64,000 nucleotides of DNA from an uncultured Elusimicrobia bacterium. GTDB taxonomy: Bacteria > Elusimicrobiota > Elusimicrobia > UBA1565 > UBA9628. The notes beneath the pieces were generated by a model. It was not told where the DNA came from. It ran no database searches and saw only the letters and a program-made list of their open reading frames with translations. How positions within the stretch are numbered: the first letter of the stretch is position 1; the number at the start of each line of letters is the position of its first letter. Positions 9,312-17,094 of the stretch are shown one piece after another. The translations under genes were made by a program, and so were the position numbers. The stretch spans positions 57,784 to 121,783 of the forward strand of contig CAIKVT010000039.1 in the NCBI GenBank assembly GCA_903830945.1, written 5' to 3'.

Positions 9312-10114
9312 TTGGCGTCCAGCGCTTCTATGGATTTCTGGTAGCGGTCTGCCATCATCTTCAACCGGGCGTCATCCTCACGGTGGATCGTCCCATAATA
9401 GCTCTTTTTGTTTTTTAGCCACAGGATCTCGAACTCTACGGCCTTCAAGAAAGACTCTTCGTGGTTCTGCAGCGCACCCGGACAGCCGAAGACGACCTTG
9501 CGCGTCTCGAATCGGTCCAGGTGCCCGGCCGGAAAGGCGCGGAAAAACGGGATCGAGTGTACGGAGACCCCTCCCCCGACTACGACTGTCTTGCCCGCGG
9601 CCTTCGCTTTGGCGGCCATACTCAGGCAGAGGTCGAGTATCCCTCGGCTGTTGACGGCGTCACGGTCTAAGTCCATCGAGCCGGTCAGGTCCACGCGGCC
9701 GAAGACGACGCCGTCGAGCTGGCCGATCTCGGGCAGTTTGAGCATCTCGTCGAAATTCCGGCAGGCCGTGATGGTTTCCAGGTTGATCAGGAACTCCATG
9801 TCCGAGCGCTCATCTTCGGTGAAGGCGATGCGCGCAGCGGATAAGTACTTTTTCAGGGCGTAAGGCGTCTCGACCATGGGAGCGACGAGATGTGACGTGC
9901 CGAGGCTGGCTGCCTCGAACATGTCCTTAATCGCCTCGCAGCCGCCGACCTTGATGGTCAGATCCAGGCCTGCTCTGAGGCTGACCTCCTTGAGGCGCAT
10001 CGCTTCTTCGCTGCGGGTGCCCTCGGCTTCGAATTCCGCCTTGACGCCGACCACGCAGTGCTTCTCCTTGAGTTCGATGAGAAGTTGCGTCATCTTTTTT
10101 TCCATCTGGTTCAT
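9308..10114 (-). CDS. HpcH/HpaI-type aldolase/citrate lyase family protein
   Basis: A 268-residue TIM-barrel protein of the HpcH/HpaI aldolase and citrate-lyase-beta superfamily. APMVET at 78-83 and the likely metal ligands Glu113 (FLINLET) and Asp142 (GRVDLTGS) are visible. Family members make or break C-C bonds between pyruvate or acetyl-CoA type donors and aldehydes. The gene overlaps both neighbours by four bases (TPP enzyme upstream, SDR downstream), so it is tightly coupled to them. The C-terminal part, from about residue 215, is Lys/Glu-rich and longer than in simple catabolic aldolases. Substrate unknown; an aldol step toward a 2-keto-3-deoxy or branched sugar is inferred. Confidence 0.75.
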   Translation of the reverse strand: MNQMEKKMTQLLIELKEKHCVVGVKAEFEAEGTRSEEAMRLKEVSLRAGLDLTIKVGGCEAIKDMFEAASLGTSHLVAPMVETPYALKKYLSAARIAFTEDERSDMEFLINLETITACRNFDEMLKLPEIGQLDGVVFGRVDLTGSMDLDRDAVNSRGILDLCLSMAAKAKAAGKTVVVGGGVSVHSIPFFRAFPAGHLDRFETRKVVFGCPGALQNHEESFLKAVEFEILWLKNKKSYYGTIHREDDARLKMMADRYQKSIEALDAK

Positions 10115-11937
10115 AAGGCCGACTCCTTGATGGGTGGGATGATCATGTTCTGCAGGAACTCCTTGCGCGGCAGGAGGGGGGACATGTCCTCCAGCGGGGA
10201 GGAGACCATGCGGCCGTCTGTTAGCTTACGCGAGGCCAGCTTCGGGGAGAACGGCTGTTCGAGGTCCAAAATGACCTCGCAGATCCGCGGGCCCGCGCCT
10301 TGAATCGTCCGTCGGATATCCTTTGACAGGGAGGCTGGGGCGTCGATGCGGAGGTAGGGGATGCCGTAGGCGCGGGCAATTTTCTTGAGATCAGGGAACC
10401 CCAGGCCGCTGTCCGGGTCGCAGCCCACGATATTGTCCGGGAAAAAGCCCCGCTGGGTCTGGCGGATGCTGTGATAGCCGCGGTTGTTGAGCACGAATAG
10501 CTTGATCGGAAGCCGATGCGTCACGATGGTCTGAAGTTCTTGCAGATTCATCTGGAGGCTGCCGTCTCCGGCGAGGCAGACGACGCGGCCGCGGTTCGTG
10601 GCGAAGCTGGCGCCGACCGCGGCGGGCAGGTCGTAGCCCATGGATGCACAGCCGGAGTTCGTGTAGAGCCGCTGTCCTTTTTTGAGGTCGGCGGCTTGGA
10701 AGGTCGTCACGCAGGCCGTCCCGTCGCCGGTGACGATGCTCTCGTTTTCCGACAACTCCCGGAACAGCGCCTCAACGAAACCGTAGGGGTTGACGCCGTC
10801 AGCGGCTTTGTGGCTGGAGGCCGCGACGACGGGATAGCGCCGGCGGCGCTCGCGGCACCAGTCCAAGTACTCGCGGTGCGCCGCCGTCGCCGTCGGCGCA
10901 GCGAGCGCGAGCAGGGCCGGCAGGGCGTCTTTGAGGTCCGCGTGGACGGGATAGTCGATGGCGAGGGTGGGCTTCTTGAGCTCGGAGGCGTCGATGTCCA
11001 CCATGACCTTGTGGGCGGCGCGCGCGAAGTTCTTCCAATTGTAGCTGATCTGCCGGATATTGAGGCGGCAGCCGAGGATGAGCAGGAAGTCGCTGTTCTG
11101 GACTGCGAAGTTGCCGGCGCGGTCGCCGATCGTGCCGGGACGCCCGATGTAGAGTGGATGATCGTTCCAGATCGCGTCGTGCGCGTTCCATGCGGTCGTG
11201 ACGGGAACGCCCAGCCGGTCGACCAAGCGCAGGAAGTCCGTGTGGGCGCCGGAGAGCCTGACGCCGGAACCCGCTAGGACGACCGGGCGCCGTGCTCGTT
11301 TCAAGCGCTTCAGGATATGCCCGCAAGCCGCCTCGAGGTCTTTGGTCTCGAAAGCCGGTGCGTCTTCCCGGGGGTTGTAGTCGCGCAGGCTCTTCGGGTC
11401 CACCGTCGCGCCTTGGACGTCCATGGGAACGTCGAGCCAGACCGGGCCCGGGCGTCCGTGCGTTGCGAGGTGTAAGGCGCGCTTGAGATGGTAGCGGATG
11501 CTCTGCGGGTCCGTGACCATCACGGCGTACTTGGTGATCGGGGAGACGAGCTTGACGATGTCGAGCTCCTGGTCGCCGAGCTGGCGCAGGGGCAGAGGCG
11601 TGCTGCGGACCGTGGTCTCGAACTTGACCTGTCCCGAGATCACGATCATGCCGATGGAGTCCGTCCAGGCGCCCCACACCCCGGTGACGGCGTTGGTGCC
11701 TCCGGGACCGGAGGTCACGTTGACCGCCGCGAGCCGGTTGGTCATGCGGTAATAGCTCTCGGCTGCCATGGCGCAGGCCTGTTCGTGGTGGCAGGCCACG
11801 TATTCCATCCTTTGGCAGCGGCCGAAGGCGTCATTGAGGTGCATGGCTCCGCCGCCGGTGACTAGAAAAACGTGGCGCACACCATGATCGGCCAAGGTTC
11901 CGGCGATGTAATCGGCGACGCGGATCTTGTCATCCAT
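10111..11937 (-). CDS. TPP-dependent acetolactate-synthase-like enzyme
   Basis: A 608-residue thiamine diphosphate enzyme with the three-domain layout of acetohydroxyacid synthase. HHEQACAMAAES (residues 50-61) contains the cofactor-activating Glu52; GDGSLQMN starting at 457 is the metal/TPP motif; GPGGTNAVTG is the N-terminal signature. The C-terminal tail of about 30 residues is extra. No small regulatory subunit and no ilvC lie nearby, and the gene is coupled to aldolase, SDR and cyclase genes, so branched-chain amino acid synthesis is unlikely. Known precedents in polysaccharide loci include YerE, which adds a two-carbon acetyl unit to a CDP-keto-deoxysugar; that comparison is from memory of the family and untested here. 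Confidence 0.8.
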   Translation of the reverse strand: MDDKIRVADYIAGTLADHGVRHVFLVTGGGAMHLNDAFGRCQRMEYVACHHEQACAMAAESYYRMTNRLAAVNVTSGPGGTNAVTGVWGAWTDSIGMIVISGQVKFETTVRSTPLPLRQLGDQELDIVKLVSPITKYAVMVTDPQSIRYHLKRALHLATHGRPGPVWLDVPMDVQGATVDPKSLRDYNPREDAPAFETKDLEAACGHILKRLKRARRPVVLAGSGVRLSGAHTDFLRLVDRLGVPVTTAWNAHDAIWNDHPLYIGRPGTIGDRAGNFAVQNSDFLLILGCRLNIRQISYNWKNFARAAHKVMVDIDASELKKPTLAIDYPVHADLKDALPALLALAAPTATAAHREYLDWCRERRRRYPVVAASSHKAADGVNPYGFVEALFRELSENESIVTGDGTACVTTFQAADLKKGQRLYTNSGCASMGYDLPAAVGASFATNRGRVVCLAGDGSLQMNLQELQTIVTHRLPIKLFVLNNRGYHSIRQTQRGFFPDNIVGCDPDSGLGFPDLKKIARAYGIPYLRIDAPASLSKDIRRTIQGAGPRICEVILDLEQPFSPKLASRKLTDGRMVSSPLEDMSPLLPRKEFLQNMIIPPIKESAL

Positions 11938-11946
11938 TCGTTAATA

Positions 11947-13227
11947 TTAGGAGGTTGCACCAAGGCTTAGCAAGCCGGCCAGCGCGAGTCCGTTGATGAA
12001 GGACAAACCGTAAGGGAAGCTCGTGGTTCCTATAAAAAATTGTTTCGGCGCCAGCACGAGAAGGATGAGGCAGATCGCGATTTTTTGGCGCCGCGTCGCC
12101 TCCGGCTCCGTGGTCAAGGCCTTGCCGATGAGCAGGCACAGGATCGGCAGCAGGTGCACCAGCGTATAATCGGCGCTGAATGGAGGTAAGAAAAGCATGA
12201 TGCCGACGGCGACCAGGGCTTGGAATTCAAAAGGGGTGTCCTGTCTCCTGCGCCAGGATATCCCGAGCGCGGAAAGGCCAGCCATGAGCGAGAGGGCCTT
12301 TACGGGCTTGACCAGAGGCAGCAGCCACTCCTTATGGCCGATATGGCAGGCCCCTGCTGCTATGAGGCTGAACAGTGTATGGGTGAACCGAAGTTCATTT
12401 TCTATGGTCTCGCGGTCCGCCAAGTGGGCAAGGGACCAACCTACTCCTGCTTTCATGCCGAGCCATGAGGCCTGCAGAGGCCCCGGCAAGATCATCAGGG
12501 AGCCTAGGAAGATCAGCAGGCCTCCGCCTGCAGTTTTGGCGAGGAACCGATAATCTTGTGCCAGCAGTGGGAGTATGCCCAAGGCGGCCATCTGGGGTTT
12601 GATGTTGGCGGCAACCGCCAGAATAAGCCAAGCCAGGGGCTTTTTTTCTTTATAGAGCAGAAGAAAAAACCATGAAGCGACCAGGAGCAATCCTTCCATA
12701 TTGCCGCGGTCGAGCATGAAGATGAAAGGATAGGACAGAAAGACAATAGGCGCGACCGCGGCCAGGAAGAATAGACTGTCCTTCCAGGCCATGGCTTGGG
12801 CTTGGAACATCAGAGCGGCTAGACATCCGTCGCATACGATGACCATGAATAATAGAAGGGCAGTTGCCGCGGGCCAGGTGGCAAACCCGGCCGCTATGAG
12901 ATTGGCTAACGGAATATAGCCGGACCGAGACGGCGGCGCTTGGCGCAGATTTGGGCGGTACGATTCTTCAAGGCCGGCGAGCCGGGCGGGGAAATGGAAG
13001 TTGTTAAGATATCGATCCGTGTATGGATTGCCGCCGTGTAAAGTCAATGATCCCCAAAGATAAACCTCGGAGAAATCGTCGAATCTGCCCGTGGGATCGG
13101 ATAGGAACGTGTCGTGAGGATAGCTTTGTCCATAATAGGTCGAGCGGAGGATATTGTAATAACCCTGCGAAACACAAATGACGAAAAACATCATTATCGA
13201 AACAAACAGCCAGCGGCCGACTTTCAT
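11947..13227 (-). CDS. GT87-like membrane glycosyltransferase
   Basis: A 426-residue protein with about ten hydrophobic segments. The pair LDRGNMEGLL and, 35 residues on, AANIKPQM matches the RGN...KP pattern of the GT87/DUF2029 family of polyprenyl-phosphate-sugar-dependent mannosyl/arabinosyl-like transferases of the GT-C fold; an acidic FDDFSEVYLW segment in the first extracytoplasmic loop is the likely catalytic site. It is the first gene of the minus-strand operon, ending nine bases before the TPP gene, and would add the operon's residue on the outer face of the inner membrane. Confidence 0.7.
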   Translation of the reverse strand: MKVGRWLFVSIMMFFVICVSQGYYNILRSTYYGQSYPHDTFLSDPTGRFDDFSEVYLWGSLTLHGGNPYTDRYLNNFHFPARLAGLEESYRPNLRQAPPSRSGYIPLANLIAAGFATWPAATALLLFMVIVCDGCLAALMFQAQAMAWKDSLFFLAAVAPIVFLSYPFIFMLDRGNMEGLLLVASWFFLLLYKEKKPLAWLILAVAANIKPQMAALGILPLLAQDYRFLAKTAGGGLLIFLGSLMILPGPLQASWLGMKAGVGWSLAHLADRETIENELRFTHTLFSLIAAGACHIGHKEWLLPLVKPVKALSLMAGLSALGISWRRRQDTPFEFQALVAVGIMLFLPPFSADYTLVHLLPILCLLIGKALTTEPEATRRQKIAICLILLVLAPKQFFIGTTSFPYGLSFINGLALAGLLSLGATS

Positions 13228-13437
13228 GATGAACGAGTATCCTGCGATCCACGTGTGTAAATCATTTTTGGCGGGGATATTCTATAAATAAGAGACGGGT
13301 CATTATAACACTTGCGATCCCTGATCCTCAGCCAACGCTGAGTAAGGACCGATCGTGAAGGAGTCCGCCGATGAATTATGTAAGATAGCTCCGGCAAGCA
13401 TGATCCTCGGCGGCGCGCAGCCATCTGAGCGGACCAA

Positions 13438-13845
13438 ATGTTCTTTAAATTAGACCAGAAGACCCGATTCTTGATCGTGGGAGGGTGGAATACGGCCTGT
13501 GGCTACTTGCTTTTCGTCGTCCTTTACCAGGGGATGGCCAGGTTCGGCTGGCACTATCTGACGGCCGCGGTCTTAAGCAACCTGCTCGCCGTCACTAACG
13601 CCTACCTGTGCTATAAATTCTTCGTCTTCAAGACCAGGGGAGGCTATTTGCGGGAGTATCTGCGTTTCTCTATGACCTATGCGGGGCTTTTCGTGTTCAA
13701 CCTCCTCGCTCTGCCCGCCCTGGTCGCAGGGGGGCACCTGCATCCTCTCGTGGCTCAGGCCGTGGTCATGGCCGTTTCAGTTGTGGCCAGCTACCTGATG
13801 CATAGCCGCTTCTCGTTCGGCGCGCCACAGCAGCCTTTTTTGTGA
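13438..13845 (+). CDS. GtrA-family membrane protein
   Basis: A 135-residue protein with four predicted membrane helices and the family hallmarks RFLIVGGWNTACGY at residues 10-23, NAYLCYKFFVF in the middle and a C-terminal YLMHSRFSF. GtrA-family proteins are thought to flip undecaprenyl-phosphate-linked monosaccharides. The adjacent minus-strand operon holds a matching GT2 (6627-7556) and a GT87-like transferase, giving the three parts of a glycan-modification system, although GtrA is transcribed separately. No Shine-Dalgarno sequence is clear before the ATG. The 210-base region 13228-13437 between it and the divergent operon has several AT-rich patches but nothing else identifiable. Confidence 0.85.
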   Translation: MFFKLDQKTRFLIVGGWNTACGYLLFVVLYQGMARFGWHYLTAAVLSNLLAVTNAYLCYKFFVFKTRGGYLREYLRFSMTYAGLFVFNLLALPALVAGGHLHPLVAQAVVMAVSVVASYLMHSRFSFGAPQQPFL

Positions 13846-13869
13846 CCGATTCGGCAGGATACGCCGTGA

Positions 13870-14667
13870 CTAGCGGCGGTCGCCCGTGGGCGAGAGTTGG
13901 GGCTTGGGCAGAGGCTGGCGCTCGAGGTTGGGGGAAAGGTCCGGGATGCCGGTCTTCTTGAGCCAGTGCTCCAGGCCCGGGAGCTGCCAGTGGTAGTCGA
14001 TCAGGCCCGGACCCCAGGTTTTGATGGGCAGGATCTTGCGGCCCAGCCAAGGCCAGGCCTCATCCCCTGAGATCGAGTCCAGGATCTCAGGTCTGAGGAC
14101 CGTCACCCCCCAGGTGGGGTACCAGGCGATGGCCCTTTCCGGCGAGTTAAGAACGGCTTGAGCCTGCGGGTCCTTGCCCGCCGGCAGGAACGGATCCAGG
14201 AGTCCGTCGGCATTCTGGCGTCGGGTCAGGTTCGGGGCCCAGCGGTCCATCGGCGCCACGCTCAGGGCCGAATCGAGTTCCGGCCGGTCGAGCAGGGCCT
14301 CGACTCCGGAATCGATCATGTCTTTGGTCACGGCGGGAGCGTTCGGGAAGAGCATCACGAGCAGTTCCAGCTCGGTGTCTTCGTGGCCCAGGTCCGCGGC
14401 AACCTCGTGCCGGCCGTGCTGCAGGTAGTCTTTCAAGGATGGCTTGTCGGTTGGGGGGGGATCGATGATGATGGCGTCGTACTGGAGCGCCGCCGCCTTG
14501 ACCGGCGGCGAGCCCGTGACCACGTAGATGCGGCGCACGTGGGCGGAGGTGCGCGCCGCCATGAGGGGATAGGCGGCCATGGGCCGGCCCAGCACCGAGC
14601 CCGCGCTGTCTTGGAAATCGGCGGCGTCGTCGAGGTCGATCAGCAGCGCGCAGACGAACTTGGTCAT
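13870..14667 (-). CDS. Divergent cytidylyltransferase-like protein
   Basis: A 265-residue protein that seems to be a distant member of the acylneuraminate/KDO cytidylyltransferase fold: an N-terminal hydrophobic strand, LGRPMAAYPLMAA resembling the 'GKPLIEY' region, VVTGSPP, and LVMLFPNAPAVT in the place of LQPTSPL. The canonical N-terminal glycine/arginine loop (ARGGSKR) is replaced by LIDLDDAADFQDS, so catalysis is doubtful or altered. The start at 14667 overlaps the stop of the GT4 gene as ATGA; residues upstream in the longer frame are discarded. It may activate or bind a CMP-sugar used by that GT4. Call made with reserve. Confidence 0.5.
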   Translation of the reverse strand: MTKFVCALLIDLDDAADFQDSAGSVLGRPMAAYPLMAARTSAHVRRIYVVTGSPPVKAAALQYDAIIIDPPPTDKPSLKDYLQHGRHEVAADLGHEDTELELLVMLFPNAPAVTKDMIDSGVEALLDRPELDSALSVAPMDRWAPNLTRRQNADGLLDPFLPAGKDPQAQAVLNSPERAIAWYPTWGVTVLRPEILDSISGDEAWPWLGRKILPIKTWGPGLIDYHWQLPGLEHWLKKTGIPDLSPNLERQPLPKPQLSPTGDRR

Positions 14668-15671
14668 CGCGTCAGGTCCTCCAGGGCGTCGAAAGCCGCG
14701 GCGACCGTGGCATCCCAAGTATGGCGCTCCACGGTCTTGATTCCCTCGGCGATGAGCTGCAAGGATAGCCCGCGGACCGACCAGAGGGTGACCAAGGCCT
14801 GGGCGAGCGAAGCCGCGTCGCCCGCGTTAAAGAGCATGCCGTTCTTGCCGTCGGTGATGAGTTCGGTCATCGCGCCGCAGCGGGGCGCGACCACGGGACA
14901 GCCTTCGGAGAGAGCGTAGAGGGACATGGTCGGGAAGCCTTCCGTGCCCGTGGGGTCGACATAGACCTTGGCGGAGCGGAAGAATTCCATGACCTTGATG
15001 TGCGGCAGCTCGCCGGTGAAGAGGACTCTCTGCTCGGGCAGGATCTGCCGGGCGCGGTTCTGGATGGAGGGCAGGAGCGGGCCCTGGCCCAGGACGGTGA
15101 GATGCCAGTCGAAGCGTAGGCGGCCAGCCGCGGACATGAGCAGCTCCAGGCCGGGCCGGCAGGCTTCGCTGAACTTGCAGGTGGTGATGATTTGGAAATC
15201 CGCCGGCCGGGAGGCGCGCATGGTGACTAAAGTGATCTGGCGGGCTCGTATCCGGTCGTAGGCGTAGGGCACGGGCCATGCCTTTCCGGCGACTCCCCAG
15301 GACTGCGTCAGGTCCGCGAGATAGCAACTGGGCACCAGGAGGCGATCGGCCATGCGCAGGCAATCGAGCATGGGCGGCAGTTGTGCGGCCGGGACCTCGG
15401 CGAAGGAGTCGATGAGCCGGACCACAAGCCTCTTGCCGGCGGCGTGGACGGCCCGTATGGGCGCAGCCTGGAAGCTGTTGATGAGGACCATGTCGCAGTC
15501 GCGCGCGAAGCACTCGGCGCCGAGCCTGACCTGGGCTTCCTCCGGCGTTCCGCCCGGGAGCGCGGCCAGCACCGCCTCATGGCCCCGCGCGGCGGCGCGT
15601 TGGGAGAGCTCTCGGCAGAAGGCATCCTCTCCGTAGGGGGAGGCGGGGTCCGGAACCAAGAGGATCTTCAT
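14664..15671 (-). CDS. Family 4 glycosyltransferase
   Basis: A 335-residue GT-B fold enzyme. The C-terminal half has LFTGELPHIKVMEFFRSAKV followed by PTGTEGFPTMSLYALSEGCPVVA, the EX7E donor-site region typical of GT4 transferases, and a final helix AFDALEDL. The N-terminus opens with a Rossmann strand, MKILLVPDPASPYGED. It is the first gene of a two-gene operon with the cytidylyltransferase-like gene. An extended -10 (TGATAGAAT) ends 15 bases before the ATG, leaving a short leader that contains GAGG. Donor and acceptor sugars are unknown. Confidence 0.8.
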   Translation of the reverse strand: MKILLVPDPASPYGEDAFCRELSQRAAARGHEAVLAALPGGTPEEAQVRLGAECFARDCDMVLINSFQAAPIRAVHAAGKRLVVRLIDSFAEVPAAQLPPMLDCLRMADRLLVPSCYLADLTQSWGVAGKAWPVPYAYDRIRARQITLVTMRASRPADFQIITTCKFSEACRPGLELLMSAAGRLRFDWHLTVLGQGPLLPSIQNRARQILPEQRVLFTGELPHIKVMEFFRSAKVYVDPTGTEGFPTMSLYALSEGCPVVAPRCGAMTELITDGKNGMLFNAGDAASLAQALVTLWSVRGLSLQLIAEGIKTVERHTWDATVAAAFDALEDLTR

Positions 15672-15686
15672 ATAGCCACTGACCTC

Positions 15687-15695
15687 ATTCTATCA
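15687..15695 (-). promoter_or_regulatory. Extended -10 promoter of the GT4 gene
   Basis: TGATAGAAT on the minus strand, 15 bases before the ATG at 15671. GAGG follows directly, so this transcript may carry a very short leader with a weak ribosome-binding site. Confidence 0.5.
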
Positions 15696-15722
15696 AAGCT
15701 CAACCCGGAAAGCTGTGGCGCG

Positions 15723-16460
15723 TCAGACCGCGACCAGATAAAGGAACGACTCCACGTTGCCCTTCGGGCCGTGGATCGGGCATTCCAGGACGCCGGCTTC
15801 GCGTACGGGCAGGCTGCGCAGGCTCTGGCGGACCAGCTCGAGGGCCTGCGCGCGGTGCTCGGGTCGGCGCACCACGCCCCTCGGGGTGAGCTTGGGCTCC
15901 AACTCGAATTGCGGCTTGACCAAGGCCACGATGTCGAAGGGCCTAGCCAGGCAGGGCAGGACGTGCGGCAAAACCTTGACCAAGGAGATGAAGGAGACGT
16001 CGACTACGGCCAGGTCCGGTCGGGGGTCGAACATCCCGGGTCGCAGGTCCTTGGCGTGGAGCTGCTCCAGGCTCTTCACGCGGGGATCGGCGCGGAGTTT
16101 GGCGTGGAGTTGGGCCGTGCCTACGTCTACGGCATAGACCTGGGCCGCGCCGCGCGAGAGCAGGCAGTCCGTGAAGCCTCCGGTGGAGGAGCCGATGTCG
16201 AGGCAGACCCGGCCCGCGACCGGGAGGGGGAAGCGGTCCAGGGCCGCGGCGAGCTTGAGCCCGCCGCGCGATACGAATGGATTGGGATCGGCGGCTAGCG
16301 CGATGGCGGCGTCCGCGGGTAAAGACGTGCCGGCTTTGGCGTCGGGTCGGCCGTCCACCTTGACCTGTCCGGCGAGTATCGCGGCCTGGGCCCGGGTCCG
16401 GGTTTCGAAAAATCCGCGCTCGACGAGCAGCGCATCCAAACGGAGCTTGGGGATTTTCAT
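15723..16460 (-). CDS. tlyA: TlyA-family rRNA 2'-O-methyltransferase
   Basis: A 245-residue protein of usual TlyA length. An S4 RNA-binding domain occupies about residues 5-65 (RLDALLVERGFFETRTRAQAAI), followed by FVSRGGLKL, the SAM-binding motif LDIGSSTGGFTDCLL and VDVGTAQL. TlyA enzymes 2'-O-methylate cytidines in rRNA; older annotations call them haemolysin A. It is the last gene of the minus-strand run from xseA, 16 bases after the HAD gene, with GGAAA before the ATG. No link to the polysaccharide genes downstream is implied. Confidence 0.9.
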   Translation of the reverse strand: MKIPKLRLDALLVERGFFETRTRAQAAILAGQVKVDGRPDAKAGTSLPADAAIALAADPNPFVSRGGLKLAAALDRFPLPVAGRVCLDIGSSTGGFTDCLLSRGAAQVYAVDVGTAQLHAKLRADPRVKSLEQLHAKDLRPGMFDPRPDLAVVDVSFISLVKVLPHVLPCLARPFDIVALVKPQFELEPKLTPRGVVRRPEHRAQALELVRQSLRSLPVREAGVLECPIHGPKGNVESFLYLVAV

Positions 16461-16476
16461 GTTTCCGGCGGGGAGT

Positions 16477-17094
16477 TTAGTCCAACACCCCGAGGGATCG
16501 CAGGCGGCGCCGCAGGTCTTCGGGGCCGCGATAGCGGATGGCCTGCAGACCGGCCCTGCGCGCGGCCGCGACGTTGGGCTCTAGGTCGTCTATGAATACC
16601 GCCTGGGCGGGCCGCACGCCGGCCATCTTCAGGGCCGCCTTGAATATCCGAGGCTCCGGCTTGCGCATGCCAAGCTCGTGCGAGAGCGCGACTCCGCGTA
16701 CGCATTTGATGAAGGCGTATCGGGTCTTGATGAAGTCGTAGTGGAGCGCGTGCGTGTTGGAAAGCAGGTACGTGGGTACCTGACGGGAGACCTCCTTGAG
16801 CAGCGCCGCGGTGCGTCGGTCCAGGGAGAAGTTGTCGCACCAGAGTTTCCTGAACCTCGTGAAAGTCCCGGAGTAGCCCAGTTCCTCTTGGAAGATGCGA
16901 TAGAGCTCCTCCGAGCCGATCTTGCCGCGCTCCAGGGCCGATATCCTCTTCGTATCCAGGAGGCTGCGCGCGACCTTGATGCGACGACAGCCCAGGGCCG
17001 CGGCGATCCTCGTGATGATCGCGGTCAGATCGAAGTGCAGCAGCACGTTGCCGATGTCGAAGAACACGGCCTTGGGGGGGGCATTCAGGGACAT
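16477..17094 (-). CDS. HAD-superfamily hydrolase
   Basis: A 205-residue haloacid-dehalogenase phosphatase. Motif I is VFFDIGNVLLHFD (DXGXV in place of the usual DXDXT), motif II LLSNTHA, and the C-terminal motif VFIDDLEPNVAAAR with MRKPEPRIF carrying the conserved lysine. This pattern belongs to the YihX/epoxide-hydrolase N-terminal-like branch that often dephosphorylates sugar phosphates. The start at 17094 lies inside the last codons of rluD (10-base overlap); an upstream ATG at 17139 gives a non-family extension. Substrate unknown. Confidence 0.85.
   Translation of the reverse strand: MSLNAPPKAVFFDIGNVLLHFDLTAIITRIAAALGCRRIKVARSLLDTKRISALERGKIGSEELYRIFQEELGYSGTFTRFRKLWCDNFSLDRRTAALLKEVSRQVPTYLLSNTHALHYDFIKTRYAFIKCVRGVALSHELGMRKPEPRIFKAALKMAGVRPAQAVFIDDLEPNVAAARRAGLQAIRYRGPEDLRRRLRSLGVLD

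Noticed and set aside
10516..11277. 253-codon plus-strand open frame opposite the TPP enzyme gene
   Set aside because: It mirrors the codon bias of the real gene and has Val/Gly/Asp-rich shadow composition.
10111..11937. Plain acetolactate synthase for branched-chain amino acids
   Set aside because: No small subunit or ilvC nearby, and the gene is coupled to aldolase, SDR and cyclase genes in a glycan locus; not excluded, but less likely.
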